A stretch of DNA of 64,000 bases. Source: JADKAV01 sp963818505 (lineage in GTDB: Bacteria; Actinomycetota; Actinomycetes; S36-B12; UBA10799). Under the pieces are notes generated by a model. It saw nothing but the letters and a program-made list of their open reading frames with translations. It was not told the origin of the DNA and searched no databases. The DNA lies in the NCBI GenBank assembly GCA_963818505.1, contig CAWFSJ010000007.1:62001-126000 (forward strand), in the 5' to 3' direction. This document shows positions 39,714 to 48,690 of the stretch, piece by piece. A program made the translations under genes and the position numbers. Position 1 is the stretch's first letter. Every line of letters begins with the position of its first letter.

Positions 39714-41345
39714 ATGCGTGGACTGAGGAAGGTCGCCCCAGCGGTGATCGGCGTGAGCGTTCTTGCGCTGACATTGACCGCTTGCGGGGGGTCGTCGGAC
39801 AGCGGGTCGGGAGGCGGTGATTCAGCGTCATACGTCACCGTCAATGGCTCTGAGCCGCAGAACCCGCTGATTCCGGCAGCGACGAACGAAACCGGTGGCG
39901 GCAACGTCATCGACGCAATGTTCACCGGTTTGGTGACGTACAACCAGGAGACGGCCGCACCCGAGAACGCGGTCGCAACGTCGATCGAGTCCAGCGACCA
40001 GCAGAACTGGAAGATCACGATCCGCGACGACTGGAAGTTCCAGGACGGCACCCCGGTGACCGCCAACAGCTTCGTGGATGCCTGGAACTGGGCAGCCTAC
40101 GGTCCCAACGCCGCATTGAACTCCTACTTCTTCGAGCCCATCGAGGGTTTCGCTGACGTCCAGGGCAAGTTCGACGCCGAGGGCAACCCGGTCGGGACCC
40201 CGAAGACCAAGGAGATGTCCGGGCTCAAGGTCGTCAGTGACACCGAGTTCGACGTCAAGCTGAGCCGGCCGAACTCGCAGTTCCCGGTCATGGTCGGCTA
40301 CTCCGGTTTCGCGCCGCTACCCGAGTCCTTCTTCGAGGACCCCGAGGCGTTCGGCAAGAACCCGGTCGGCAACGGTCCGTTCCAGTTCGAGAGCTGGGAC
40401 CCGAAGGTGTCCATCAAGCTGAAGGCTTGGGCCGACTACCCCGGGGCCGAGAAGGCCAAGGTCGCAGGCGTGGACTTCAAGATCTACCAGGATCTTGACG
40501 CCGCATGGGCCGACCTGCAGGCAGGCAACCTCGACGTGCTGGACACCATTCCGGACTCCGGTCTGGCTGGCGGTCAGTACAAGAGCGTCCTCGGTGACCG
40601 AGTCGTGGAGCAGCCCGCGGGCATCATCCAGACCGTGAGCTTCCCGATCTACGACAAGAAGTTCGACAACGTCGAGCTGCGCAAGGCCATCTCGATGGCC
40701 ATCGACCGTGAGACGATCATCAACAACGTCTTCAACGGCACCCGTGAGGCCGCCACTAGCTGGGTCTCCCCGGTTGTCAACGGCTACAAGGCCGGTGTCT
40801 GCGGCGAGTGGTGCAACTTCGACCCGACCAAGGCCAAGGAGATGTTCGACCAGGCCGGTGGGTTCGATGGCAAGCTGACGCTGGCTTACAACGCCGACGG
40901 CGGCCACAAGGGCTGGGTCGACGCGACCTGCGTGAGCATCACCAACGCCCTGGGCGTTGAGTGCGTGGGCAAGCCGATCCCGGACTTCGCCACCTTCCGC
41001 ACCGAGGTCGTGGACCGGAACATGACCGGTATGTTCCGTACCGGCTGGCAGATGGACTACCCGTCCATCGAGAACTTCCTGGTCCCGCTGTACAAGACCG
41101 GAGCGTCCTCCAACGATGGTGACTGGTCGAACCAGAAGTTCGACGACCTGATGGACGAGGCCTCGGCCAAACCCGGCCAGGAGGGCATCGACTTGTTCCA
41201 GCAGGGCGAGGCCGTTCTCGCTGAGGACATGCCGGTCATCCCCATGTGGTACGGCGCTGTCGTCGCCGGTTACTCGGACACGGTCACGAACGTCCAGTTC
41301 ACGCCGTTCTCCCGCGTCAACCTGTTGACGATCGAAAAGAGCTAG
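39714..41345 (+). CDS. Peptide ABC transporter substrate-binding lipoprotein
   Basis: The protein has 543 residues and is an SBP family 5 (OppA/DppA-like) protein. A lipoprotein signal ends in LTACGG. Domain signatures: TGLVTYNQETAAPENAVATSIESSDQQNWKITIRDDWKFQDGTPVTANSFVDAWNW near the N-terminus, and PVGNGPFQFESWDPKVSIKLKAWADYPGAEKAK in the middle; VELRKAISMAIDRETI later. It captures oligopeptides outside the membrane. It is the first gene of the operon and is separated from the permease by a terminator-like hairpin, the usual way to give more binding protein than permease. Confidence 0.94.
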   Translation: MRGLRKVAPAVIGVSVLALTLTACGGSSDSGSGGGDSASYVTVNGSEPQNPLIPAATNETGGGNVIDAMFTGLVTYNQETAAPENAVATSIESSDQQNWKITIRDDWKFQDGTPVTANSFVDAWNWAAYGPNAALNSYFFEPIEGFADVQGKFDAEGNPVGTPKTKEMSGLKVVSDTEFDVKLSRPNSQFPVMVGYSGFAPLPESFFEDPEAFGKNPVGNGPFQFESWDPKVSIKLKAWADYPGAEKAKVAGVDFKIYQDLDAAWADLQAGNLDVLDTIPDSGLAGGQYKSVLGDRVVEQPAGIIQTVSFPIYDKKFDNVELRKAISMAIDRETIINNVFNGTREAATSWVSPVVNGYKAGVCGEWCNFDPTKAKEMFDQAGGFDGKLTLAYNADGGHKGWVDATCVSITNALGVECVGKPIPDFATFRTEVVDRNMTGMFRTGWQMDYPSIENFLVPLYKTGASSNDGDWSNQKFDDLMDEASAKPGQEGIDLFQQGEAVLAEDMPVIPMWYGAVVAGYSDTVTNVQFTPFSRVNLLTIEKS

Positions 41346-41359
41346 TCAGCAATAGCGCG

Positions 41360-41393
41360 CTGCGCCCCCATCGTCTCGGCGGTGGGGGCGCAG
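41360..41393 (+). terminator. Hairpin after the substrate-binding protein gene
   Basis: CTGCGCCCCCA (41360-41370) and TGGGGGCGCAG (41383-41393) are perfect 11-bp arms with a 12-nt loop, 14 bp after the stop. It probably attenuates transcription into the permease genes. Confidence 0.75.
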
Positions 41394-41566
41394 TCGTGTC
41401 TGGGCGCGGCGAAGCGGCCGAGAATTTCGGACATTCCGGCAGCTTCGGGGCGTTGGCGGGGCCTCCCGCCCATCAATCCTGGATTGACCGGGGGGTTGAG
41501 TGGTCATGAGCGCGTCGAGGTCAGTAATGTTCGAACGTCGCGCTAGCAGGATTGGAGGGGCCAGAA

Positions 41567-42493
41567 GTGGGTAGGTACACCATCCGGCGTCTCCTGCAGA
41601 TGATCCCTGTGATCATCGGGACGACGTTCCTCATCTACGCGATGGTGTGGGCCCTGCCCGGTGACCCCTTCGCCGGAAAGTGCGGGGACAAGCCCTGTCC
41701 CGCGTCCTACATCGCGGAGATGAACGCCAAGTTCAACCTCGAGGACCCGCTGCCCATCCAGTACGGCAAGTACCTGGTGAATCTGCTGCAGGGCAATTTC
41801 GGGGAGAGCTTCTCCGGCAGGCCGGTGTGGGATGAGATCGCCCAAGCCTTCCCGGTCACCTTCCGCCTGGCAATCATCGCTATCGTCATCGAGATCATCA
41901 TCGGGATCGGTGCAGGTATTCTCGCGGCGCTGAACCGCGGGGGTTTCTTGGACAACCTCATCCTGATCAGCACCTTGATCGTCATCTCGATCCCGGTGTT
42001 CGTGATCGGCTTCCTGGCTCAGTTCACGTTCGGCATCAAACTGGGCTGGTTCCCCCCGACGGTCGGGCCCAATGCGACGGTCTATGAGTTAATCCTGCCG
42101 GCATTCGTGCTGGCGTCCCTGTCCCTGGCCTACGTCGCCCGCCTCATGCGCGGCAACCTGACCGAGAACCTGCGCGCCGACTATGTGCGCACCGCCACCG
42201 CCAAGGGGCTGACCAGGCGTCGTGTCATCGGCCGTCACGCGGTGCGCAACTCCCTGATCCCGGTTGTGACCTTCATCGGCGCCGACTTCGGTGCCCTGCT
42301 GGGCGGTGCGATCGTGACCGAGGGCATCTTCAACATCCGCGGAATCGGTGGTCTGCTCTACCTGTCGATCCGCACTCGTGAAGGCGCCACGGTCGTCGGT
42401 GTCGTGACGGTGCTGGTCCTCGTGTTCCTGCTGGTGAACCTTCTGGTCGACATCCTGTACGGCGCGATCGACCCAAGGATCCGGTATGAGTGA
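41567..42493 (+). CDS. Peptide ABC transporter permease, DppB/OppB type
   Basis: The protein has 308 residues with six membrane segments. The family N-terminus is YTIRRLLQMIPVIIGTTFLIYAMVWALPGDPFAG; the EAA coupling loop toward the ATPase reads YVRTATAKGLTRRRVIGRHAVRNSLIPVVTFIG. GTG 41567 has GGAGGGG upstream; the longer frame to 41552 covers that site. The stop overlaps the next start by 8 bp (ATGAGTGA). Confidence 0.94.
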   Translation: MGRYTIRRLLQMIPVIIGTTFLIYAMVWALPGDPFAGKCGDKPCPASYIAEMNAKFNLEDPLPIQYGKYLVNLLQGNFGESFSGRPVWDEIAQAFPVTFRLAIIAIVIEIIIGIGAGILAALNRGGFLDNLILISTLIVISIPVFVIGFLAQFTFGIKLGWFPPTVGPNATVYELILPAFVLASLSLAYVARLMRGNLTENLRADYVRTATAKGLTRRRVIGRHAVRNSLIPVVTFIGADFGALLGGAIVTEGIFNIRGIGGLLYLSIRTREGATVVGVVTVLVLVFLLVNLLVDILYGAIDPRIRYE

Positions 42494-43454
42494 CCCGAAC
42501 GCCTCGATGGCTGCGGCGGCGCCCGAGACCGTCGAGAGGGAGACCTATCTCGGCTCGGAGCTTCCCCCCACTCCGGGCAACGACCGAAGCCGATCGCTTT
42601 GGAGCGATGCATGGCGTGAACTGCGCTCGAGCAAGATCTTCATCATTTCGGCGGTTTTGATCGTCTTCTTCCTCATCATGACGTTCTTCCCGCAGCTACT
42701 GACTTTCGGCAAGGACCCCGCGACGTGCGACCTGACACTGTCGCGCCAGGCCCCGTCGAGTGAGGCGTGGTTCGGGTACGACAACAACGGCTGCGATGTC
42801 TACACGCGCACTATTTACGGGGCCAAGGCATCGATCCTGGTCGGTGTGTTCGCCACGCTGTTCACGATGCTGGTCGGTGGGTTCGTTGGCGTGATCGCCG
42901 GCTTCTTCGGTGGCTGGGTCGATGCGATCCTGTCCCGGGTCACTGACATCTTCTTCGCCATCCCGCTGCTGCTTGGTGGCATCCTCGTGCTGACCTCGTT
43001 TCCCTCCGGGGAGGACACCAATCTGTACACCGAGGTCGCCAAGGTCGTGCTGGCACTGGGCATCCTCGGCTGGACGTCGATGACCCGCATCATGCGCTCG
43101 TCGGTCATCCAGGTCCGCAATGCCGACTTCGTGCAGGCCGCGCGGGCGCTGGGCGCGAAGAACAGCCGGATCATCAACAAGCACGTCGTTCCCAACTCGC
43201 TGGCGCCCCTGATCGTTCTTGCAACGATCTCGTTGGGGGGTTACATCGGCGCCGAGGCCACGCTGTCGTTCCTGGGCCTGGGTCTGCAGCCGCCGGTCAT
43301 CTCCTGGGGAACCATGATCAACGACGCCCAGCCGTACATCCGGGTCGCGCCGTTCATGCTGTTCTTCCCGGCGCTGTTCCTGTCGATCGCGGTGTTGAGT
43401 TTCATCATGCTCGGCGACGCCGTGCGTGAAGCCCTCGACCCGAAGCTGCGGTGA
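42486..43454 (+). CDS. Peptide ABC transporter permease, DppC/OppC type
   Basis: The protein has 322 residues. An N-terminal cytoplasmic tail of about 45 residues precedes the first helix (KIFIISAVLIVFFLIMTFF). The typical OppC features follow: WFGYDNNGCDVYTRTIYGAKASILVGV, ISRVTDIFFAIPLLLGGILV-like region, and EAA loop FVQAARALGAKNSRIINKHVVPNSLAPLIV. It forms the channel with the preceding permease. Confidence 0.94.
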   Translation: MSDPNASMAAAAPETVERETYLGSELPPTPGNDRSRSLWSDAWRELRSSKIFIISAVLIVFFLIMTFFPQLLTFGKDPATCDLTLSRQAPSSEAWFGYDNNGCDVYTRTIYGAKASILVGVFATLFTMLVGGFVGVIAGFFGGWVDAILSRVTDIFFAIPLLLGGILVLTSFPSGEDTNLYTEVAKVVLALGILGWTSMTRIMRSSVIQVRNADFVQAARALGAKNSRIINKHVVPNSLAPLIVLATISLGGYIGAEATLSFLGLGLQPPVISWGTMINDAQPYIRVAPFMLFFPALFLSIAVLSFIMLGDAVREALDPKLR

Positions 43455-43458
43455 GACC

Positions 43459-44442
43459 ATGAGCGAGCACCTGCTTGAGGTTGACGACCTCTACGTCGAG
43501 TTCCGCACCCGCGACGGTGTCTCCAAAGCGATCAACGGTGTCAGCTACACCCTGGATGCCGGCGAGACGCTGGCGGTGCTGGGGGAGTCGGGTTCGGGCA
43601 AGTCGGTGACCGCTCAGACAATCATGGGCATCCTGGACATGCCTCCGGGGTTCATCACTGGCGGTGCGATCCGGTACAAGGGCAACGACCTGTTGAAGAT
43701 GTCTGAAAAGGACCGCCGGAAGATCCGCGGGGCCGAGATCTCCATGATCTTCCAGGATTCGTTGTCGGCATTGAACCCGGTCTTCACCGTCGGCGACCAG
43801 ATCTCAGAGATGTTCCAGGTGCACCGGGGGATGTCCAAGAAGGAGGGGATGGCGCGCGCCGTCGACCTCATGGACCAGGTCCGGATCCCGGCGGCCAAGG
43901 AACGTGTCAAGGACTACCCGCACCAGTTCTCCGGAGGGATGCGTCAGCGCATCATGATCGCGATGGCCATCAGTCTGGACCCCGCAGTGCTGATCGCCGA
44001 CGAGCCCACCACGGCCCTCGACGTCACTGTCCAGGCCCAGATCATGGAGCTTCTGCAGGAGCTGCAGCGCGAGCGGAACATGGGCATGATCCTGATCACG
44101 CACGACCTCGGCGTGGTCGCCGGTGTTGCAGACAAGATCGCGGTCATGTACTCGGGCCGGATCGTGGAGAGCGCCGATGTACTGACGCTCTACAGCAAGC
44201 CCGCTCACCCGTACACGCAGGGCCTGCTGGACTCGATGCCGCGCGTAGACACCAAGGGCGAGGAGTTGTACGCGATCAAGGGCTTGCCGCCGTCGCTGCT
44301 GAACCTCCCGCCGGGCTGCAACTTCAATCCCCGTTGTCCGCATAAGCAGCAACTGTGTGTCCAGGAGGTGCCGGACACCATCGAGGTCGCCCCGGGTCAC
44401 GAGGCGGCCTGCCACTTCTGGAAGGAGGTGGCCCGTGGCTGA
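43459..44442 (+). CDS. Peptide ABC transporter ATPase, DppD/OppD type
   Basis: The protein has 327 residues. Walker A GESGSGKSVTAQ, Q-loop IFQDSLSALNPVFTVGDQI, signature FSGGMRQRIMIAMAI, Walker B VLIADEPTTALDVTV, H-loop ILITHDLGVVAG. The C-terminal oligopeptide-transporter extension has CNFNPRCPHKQQLCVQEVPD, whose cysteines may hold an iron-sulfur cluster as in DppD homologues. ATG 43459 starts 4 bp after the permease stop; the end overlaps the next ATPase by 8 bp. Confidence 0.95.
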   Translation: MSEHLLEVDDLYVEFRTRDGVSKAINGVSYTLDAGETLAVLGESGSGKSVTAQTIMGILDMPPGFITGGAIRYKGNDLLKMSEKDRRKIRGAEISMIFQDSLSALNPVFTVGDQISEMFQVHRGMSKKEGMARAVDLMDQVRIPAAKERVKDYPHQFSGGMRQRIMIAMAISLDPAVLIADEPTTALDVTVQAQIMELLQELQRERNMGMILITHDLGVVAGVADKIAVMYSGRIVESADVLTLYSKPAHPYTQGLLDSMPRVDTKGEELYAIKGLPPSLLNLPPGCNFNPRCPHKQQLCVQEVPDTIEVAPGHEAACHFWKEVARG

Positions 44443-45487
44443 TCCCATCCTGCAGGTCAAGGACGTGGTGAAGCACTACCCGCTCACGCGCGGCATCATC
44501 TTCAAGAAGGAGATCGGGCAGGTCCGTGCGGTCGACGGCGTGTCGTTCGACCTCTTCCCGGGAGAGACGCTCGGCATCGTCGGGGAGTCCGGATGTGGCA
44601 AGTCCACGCTGGCCAGACTGGTCATGAGACTCGAGGATCCGACGGCGGGGGAGATCTGGTTCGAGGGTGAGGACATGGCCTCCCTGGGCGCCAAGGCCAT
44701 GCGCACAAAACGCCGCGACATCCAGATCGTTCTGCAGGACCCCTACACGTCCTTGAACCCGCGCATGACCGTCGGCGACATCATCGGGGAGCCGTTCGAG
44801 ATCCACCCCTCGGTGGTGCCCAAGGGCGGGCGCAAGAAGGCCGTCCAAGACCTGCTGGACGTCGTCGGCCTGAACCCCGAGCACATCCACCGCTATCCCC
44901 ACCAGTTCTCCGGTGGGCAGCGCCAGCGCATCGGCATCGCGCGGGGCCTGGCCCTTCGACCTAAGATCATCGTGTGTGACGAGCCGGTGTCGGCGTTGGA
45001 TGTCTCAGTCCAGGCGCAGGTCATCAACCTGTTCGAGCAATTGCAGAACGAGTTCAACCTCACCTACATCTTCATTGCCCACGACCTCTCCGTGGTCCGG
45101 CACATCTCCGACCGGGTCGGAGTCATGTACTTGGGCAAACTCGTGGAGGTGGGTGACGAGTTGTCGATCTACGAACACCCGACTCATCCCTACACGCAGG
45201 CACTGCTTTCGGCGGTACCCGTGCCGGATCCGGTCGGCAGGGACGAGCGCAAGCGCATCGTTCTGCAAGGTGATGTCCCGTCGCCGGCCAACCCGCCGTC
45301 GGGATGCCGTTTCCGGACCCGCTGCTGGAAGGCCCAGGACATCTGCGCGGAGCAGGATCCGCCGCTGATCCAGATCGGAACCAAGGGCGGCCACTTCTCG
45401 GCCTGCCACTTCCCCCAGGAGCGGGACATCGTCCACAACGATGTGCCGACCGGCGCCCTTGACCTTTCGGACATGCCGAAGGAATGA
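44435..45487 (+). CDS. Peptide ABC transporter ATPase, DppF/OppF type
   Basis: The protein has 350 residues. Walker A GESGCGKSTLARL, Q-loop VLQDPYTSLNPRMTVGDII, signature FSGGQRQRIGIARGL, Walker B IIVCDEPVSALDVSVQ, H-loop FIAHDLSVVRH, and the C-terminal motif GCRFRTRCWKAQDIC. GTG 44435 follows GGAGG; the longer frame overlaps the previous gene. Last gene of the five-gene operon, converging with an S9 peptidase with no gap (stops adjacent at 45487/45488). Confidence 0.95.
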   Translation: MADPILQVKDVVKHYPLTRGIIFKKEIGQVRAVDGVSFDLFPGETLGIVGESGCGKSTLARLVMRLEDPTAGEIWFEGEDMASLGAKAMRTKRRDIQIVLQDPYTSLNPRMTVGDIIGEPFEIHPSVVPKGGRKKAVQDLLDVVGLNPEHIHRYPHQFSGGQRQRIGIARGLALRPKIIVCDEPVSALDVSVQAQVINLFEQLQNEFNLTYIFIAHDLSVVRHISDRVGVMYLGKLVEVGDELSIYEHPTHPYTQALLSAVPVPDPVGRDERKRIVLQGDVPSPANPPSGCRFRTRCWKAQDICAEQDPPLIQIGTKGGHFSACHFPQERDIVHNDVPTGALDLSDMPKE

Positions 45488-47485
45488 TCAGCCCTGCAGA
45501 TGGCGGCGGAAGAACCCCACCTGCATGTGCAGCAAGTTCTCAGCCACCTCAGGCTGAGGTGTCATGTGCGAAACCCCCGACAACGGCAGCACCTCATGGG
45601 GCTTGCCCGCCTTCAGAAGTTCAGTCGAAAGGCGCAAGGTGTGGGCGGCGAACACGTTGTCGTCGGCCAGCCCGTGGATCAGCATCAGCGGCCGGGACAG
45701 CTGGCTCGCCAATGGCAGCAGGCTGCAGTGGTCGTACGGTTGCTCATCGTTGCCGGGATTTCCCAGGTACCGCTCGGTGTACGCCGTGTCGTAGAGCCGC
45801 CAATCAGTGACCGGCGCTCCGGCGATCGCTGCGTGGAAGACATCGGGACGATCCAGAACGGCCAGGGCGGCCAGATAACCCCCGTAGGACCAGCCCAGGA
45901 TTCCCACTCGCGACAAGTCCAATCTGTCCGGGTAGCGAGCAGCCACCACGTGCAGAGCTTCGATCTGGTCCTCGAGTGCAAGATCGCGCAGGTTCCCGGC
46001 GATGGTGTGTTCCCACCGTGGGGACTGCCCCGGAGTCCCGCGGCCGTCTGCGACGATCACGCAGAAACCCTGGTCGGCCAGCCACTGTGCGCTCGCATAT
46101 GCAGCGCGCGATGCCAAGACCCGCTGGGCGTGAGGCCCACCGTAGGGGTTCATCAGGACCGGTAGCTGCCCTGCAGCCGACTCTGTGGGCCACAGGACCA
46201 CCGTCTGCACCGTCTCCACAGCGGAGGGCAGGCGATGGGGGGTGGCTGCGACCAAAGGCTCTTCGCCCAGATTCTCGACCTCAGCAAGAGGTTCGTAGTC
46301 CGCGTCGCGGATCGTCGCCGTCGCACGGTAGGTGTCCCAGCCGACCTCACTGGTCACGATCAGCCCCGACTGGACCACAGCGCTGGTGAAACGGTCCGGC
46401 GGCGACAACCAGGTGAACTTGTCAGCATCGATCCTGGCCAAGCGGCTTTCCGCCGGATCTGAGCAAGCCAGGACGTAGAGGCTGTCGTCGATCGAGCCGA
46501 CGTACGAGCGCAGATGCACATCCGCAGGCATGCACCGCGACCCGGCGCGGGTCAGACCCCTTCGCGCACCCTCTTCCCATGCCAGCAGTTCGCCCCGGTT
46601 ATCAATCCTGGGCAAGCCAGGTACCAGGTCCAGCCACGGGCTACCCCGCAGTTCCCCGACTATTGAGCCTTGGAGGTCGGTCAGCGTCAGGGCCGTTTGC
46701 TCCCGGTCGAACAACCCGATCAGCCCACCTGTGAGGCAGGCCAGGTACTCATGGTCGGGAAGGCCGACCCGCACCCCTTCGCCGTTGAGGTCGAATTGCC
46801 ACAGATCCACGCGTGCGTTGTTCGCCCCTGCATGTGGGTATCTCTGCATGGCAGGCGGCGACTGCGGATTGGCCGGGTCGGCACGGAACCACTGCGGTAC
46901 GTCCGAGTCGTCCGTGCACTGCACGAGCAGGCCCGAGGAATCAGGCAGCCACCAGTGACCACGACTGCGGTCCAGTTCCTCCGCGGCGATGAAATCGGCC
47001 ATGGCCCAGGTCCGGCCATCCGCGGGTGTGAGCACGGTGGTGACATCGTCGTGGTCCCACCCCCTCACCATCAGGCCACCCTGCTCAACCCAGGCCACAA
47101 GCCGGCCATCGGGGCTGATCCTCGGGTCGAAGGCGCCAGTGGCGATGGACCGGACTCCGGACCGGGGGTCCGACAACAACAGTTCGCCGCCGGCGTTGGC
47201 GACAACATGATCCCCACGAACGTCGAATGCGGTGATCCCGGAGGCGGATTCACGAAGCCGTTCCCGCATGGCGAGTTCGGCGGCGCTGAGGGCGGCACCG
47301 CTGGCACCGGACAGGATGACTTCGGTCGTGCCATCGGTTCGGTCCCACCGATGCAACTTCAGGGCCGAACTGCGACTGTCGGCGGACCGCAGGTAGTACA
47401 CGGCGTCGGGGGTGACCCGGAAGCCGCGGGGAACACCGTTGCGGAACCCATTGGTGGCGCCAGCCTGACGGGGGTAGGTCTCCAT
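45488..47485 (-). CDS. S9 prolyl oligopeptidase / dipeptidyl-peptidase family enzyme
   Basis: The protein has 665 residues. The N-terminal two-thirds is a beta-propeller with a DPP-IV-like glutamate motif (WAMADFIAAEELDRSRGHWW, where EE would anchor the substrate N-terminus). The alpha/beta-hydrolase domain has YGGPHAQRV, nucleophile GWSYGGYLAAL, Asp in HGLADDNVFAAH and His in SGVSHMT. That is the S9B (DPP IV) layout, which removes N-terminal dipeptides with penultimate Pro. No signal peptide is visible. It sits immediately after, and convergent with, the peptide importer, consistent with processing imported peptides in the cytoplasm. TACCCT lies 7 nt before ATG 47485. Confidence 0.93.
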   Translation of the reverse strand: METYPRQAGATNGFRNGVPRGFRVTPDAVYYLRSADSRSSALKLHRWDRTDGTTEVILSGASGAALSAAELAMRERLRESASGITAFDVRGDHVVANAGGELLLSDPRSGVRSIATGAFDPRISPDGRLVAWVEQGGLMVRGWDHDDVTTVLTPADGRTWAMADFIAAEELDRSRGHWWLPDSSGLLVQCTDDSDVPQWFRADPANPQSPPAMQRYPHAGANNARVDLWQFDLNGEGVRVGLPDHEYLACLTGGLIGLFDREQTALTLTDLQGSIVGELRGSPWLDLVPGLPRIDNRGELLAWEEGARRGLTRAGSRCMPADVHLRSYVGSIDDSLYVLACSDPAESRLARIDADKFTWLSPPDRFTSAVVQSGLIVTSEVGWDTYRATATIRDADYEPLAEVENLGEEPLVAATPHRLPSAVETVQTVVLWPTESAAGQLPVLMNPYGGPHAQRVLASRAAYASAQWLADQGFCVIVADGRGTPGQSPRWEHTIAGNLRDLALEDQIEALHVVAARYPDRLDLSRVGILGWSYGGYLAALAVLDRPDVFHAAIAGAPVTDWRLYDTAYTERYLGNPGNDEQPYDHCSLLPLASQLSRPLMLIHGLADDNVFAAHTLRLSTELLKAGKPHEVLPLSGVSHMTPQPEVAENLLHMQVGFFRRHLQG

Positions 47486-47492
47486 TGAAGCC

Positions 47493-47498
47493 AGGGTA
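47493..47498 (-). promoter_or_regulatory. -10 hexamer of the S9 peptidase promoter
   Basis: TACCCT on the minus strand ends 7 nt before ATG 47485. Confidence 0.5.
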
Positions 47499-47549
47499 GT
47501 CGTGCTGGCACCCGTCTGACGGGCCTGTGGATGGCCCCATCCGGACCTG

Positions 47550-47617
47550 GTTAGAGGTTGTGCTGTTCGTTAGCGTTTCCACGCGTTGTTTCGCTAACCA
47601 ACAGCACAACCTCTAAC
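47550..47617. repeat. 68-bp palindromic repeat, copy 5 (inverted orientation)
   Basis: The centre is TCCACGCGTTGT as in copy 2. The right arm (47590-47617) is identical to copy 1; the left arm has three substitutions (CGTT for GGTT, and GCGTT for GCGAA at its inner end). It lies between divergent genes (S9 peptidase and mshB), which argues against a terminator role. Confidence 0.96.
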
Positions 47618-47672
47618 CAGCCGCAGCGTGGCTGGGGTCCGCCGTGGCACCACCCTTAGCCAACCGGGTGCA

Positions 47673-47678
47673 TAAGGT
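47673..47678 (+). promoter_or_regulatory. -10 hexamer of a leaderless mshB promoter
   Basis: TAAGGT ends 6 nt before ATG 47685. Confidence 0.5.
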
Positions 47679-47684
47679 AATCAC

Positions 47685-48572
47685 ATGGCGGATCGACGTT
47701 TACTCATCGTGCACGCTCACCCCGACGACGAGACGATCACCACGGGCACGCTGATGGCCGGGTACGTCAACCAGGGAGTCGGTGTCACCTTGGTGACATG
47801 CACTCTTGGCGAGGAAGGTGAGGTGCTCCTCGACGACGCGGCTCACTTGGCCGCCGACGGGGAAGACCGGCTCGGCGAGCATCGCTTCACTGAACTCGAG
47901 GCGGCGATGGAGGTGTTGGGTGTCACCGATTGGCGACTGCTCGGCGGCCCGCACAAGTACCGCGACAGTGGGATGATCGGCACGCCACCCAACGACCGTT
48001 CCGATTGCTTCTGGCGCGCTGATCTGCTGGAGGCCGCCACTTACCTCGTGGAGGTCATCAGGGAGGTCAAACCGCAGGTCGCGGTGACCTACGACGACTT
48101 CGGGGGATACGGCCATCCCGACCACATCCAGGCTCATCGCGTGCTGACCTACGCTTTGGCCCTCGCGGCGGTTCCCTCCTTCCGGCTCGACCTCGGAGCG
48201 CCTTGGACGGTTCAGAAGGTCTACTGGACCGCCTTGCCCAAGGGCATGCTGCGCGATGGCATCAGGGCCATGCGTGAAGCGGGGGAGGACACGGGGTTTG
48301 CGGCGATGGACCCCGATGACCTTCCGTTCGGGGTCGAGGACGAGCTCGTGACAGCGTCGGTGGACTTCGCGGACTTCCTGGACCTCAAGATGAAGGCGCT
48401 GGCCAAGCACGCATCGCAGGTGCAGACAGACAGTGGATTCTTCGCCCTGTCGAACAACCTCGGCAGCAAGGCGATGGGGGTGGAGCACTTCCGGATAGCG
48501 GCGGGGACTCCGGCCGGTCCGTTCCACGCCGACGGTCGCGAGACGGACCTGTTCAACGGCATCACCGCATAG
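47685..48572 (+). CDS. mshB: GlcNAc-inositol deacetylase of mycothiol synthesis
   Basis: The protein has 295 residues. This PIG-L-type zinc deacetylase removes acetate from GlcNAc-Ins. Metal motif VHAHPDDETITTG and second site GGYGHPDHIQAHRV; the MshB-specific long central region LLGGPHKYRDSGMIGTPPNDRSDCFWRADLLEAA and C-terminal KMKALAKHASQVQTDSGFFALSN distinguish it from Mca. With mca at 18812 it shows mycothiol-based thiol metabolism. Confidence 0.92.
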   Translation: MADRRLLIVHAHPDDETITTGTLMAGYVNQGVGVTLVTCTLGEEGEVLLDDAAHLAADGEDRLGEHRFTELEAAMEVLGVTDWRLLGGPHKYRDSGMIGTPPNDRSDCFWRADLLEAATYLVEVIREVKPQVAVTYDDFGGYGHPDHIQAHRVLTYALALAAVPSFRLDLGAPWTVQKVYWTALPKGMLRDGIRAMREAGEDTGFAAMDPDDLPFGVEDELVTASVDFADFLDLKMKALAKHASQVQTDSGFFALSNNLGSKAMGVEHFRIAAGTPAGPFHADGRETDLFNGITA

Positions 48573-48690
48573 GGTTACGGCTTCACTCGAACGGATTAGG
48601 TCGTTCGTACTCTCTTGATCGTTCAGGAGTTCCATTGCGGCCAGAAACGGCGCACGCTGAGTATTGGGGCCATTTTCGACAGGAGTCAAC

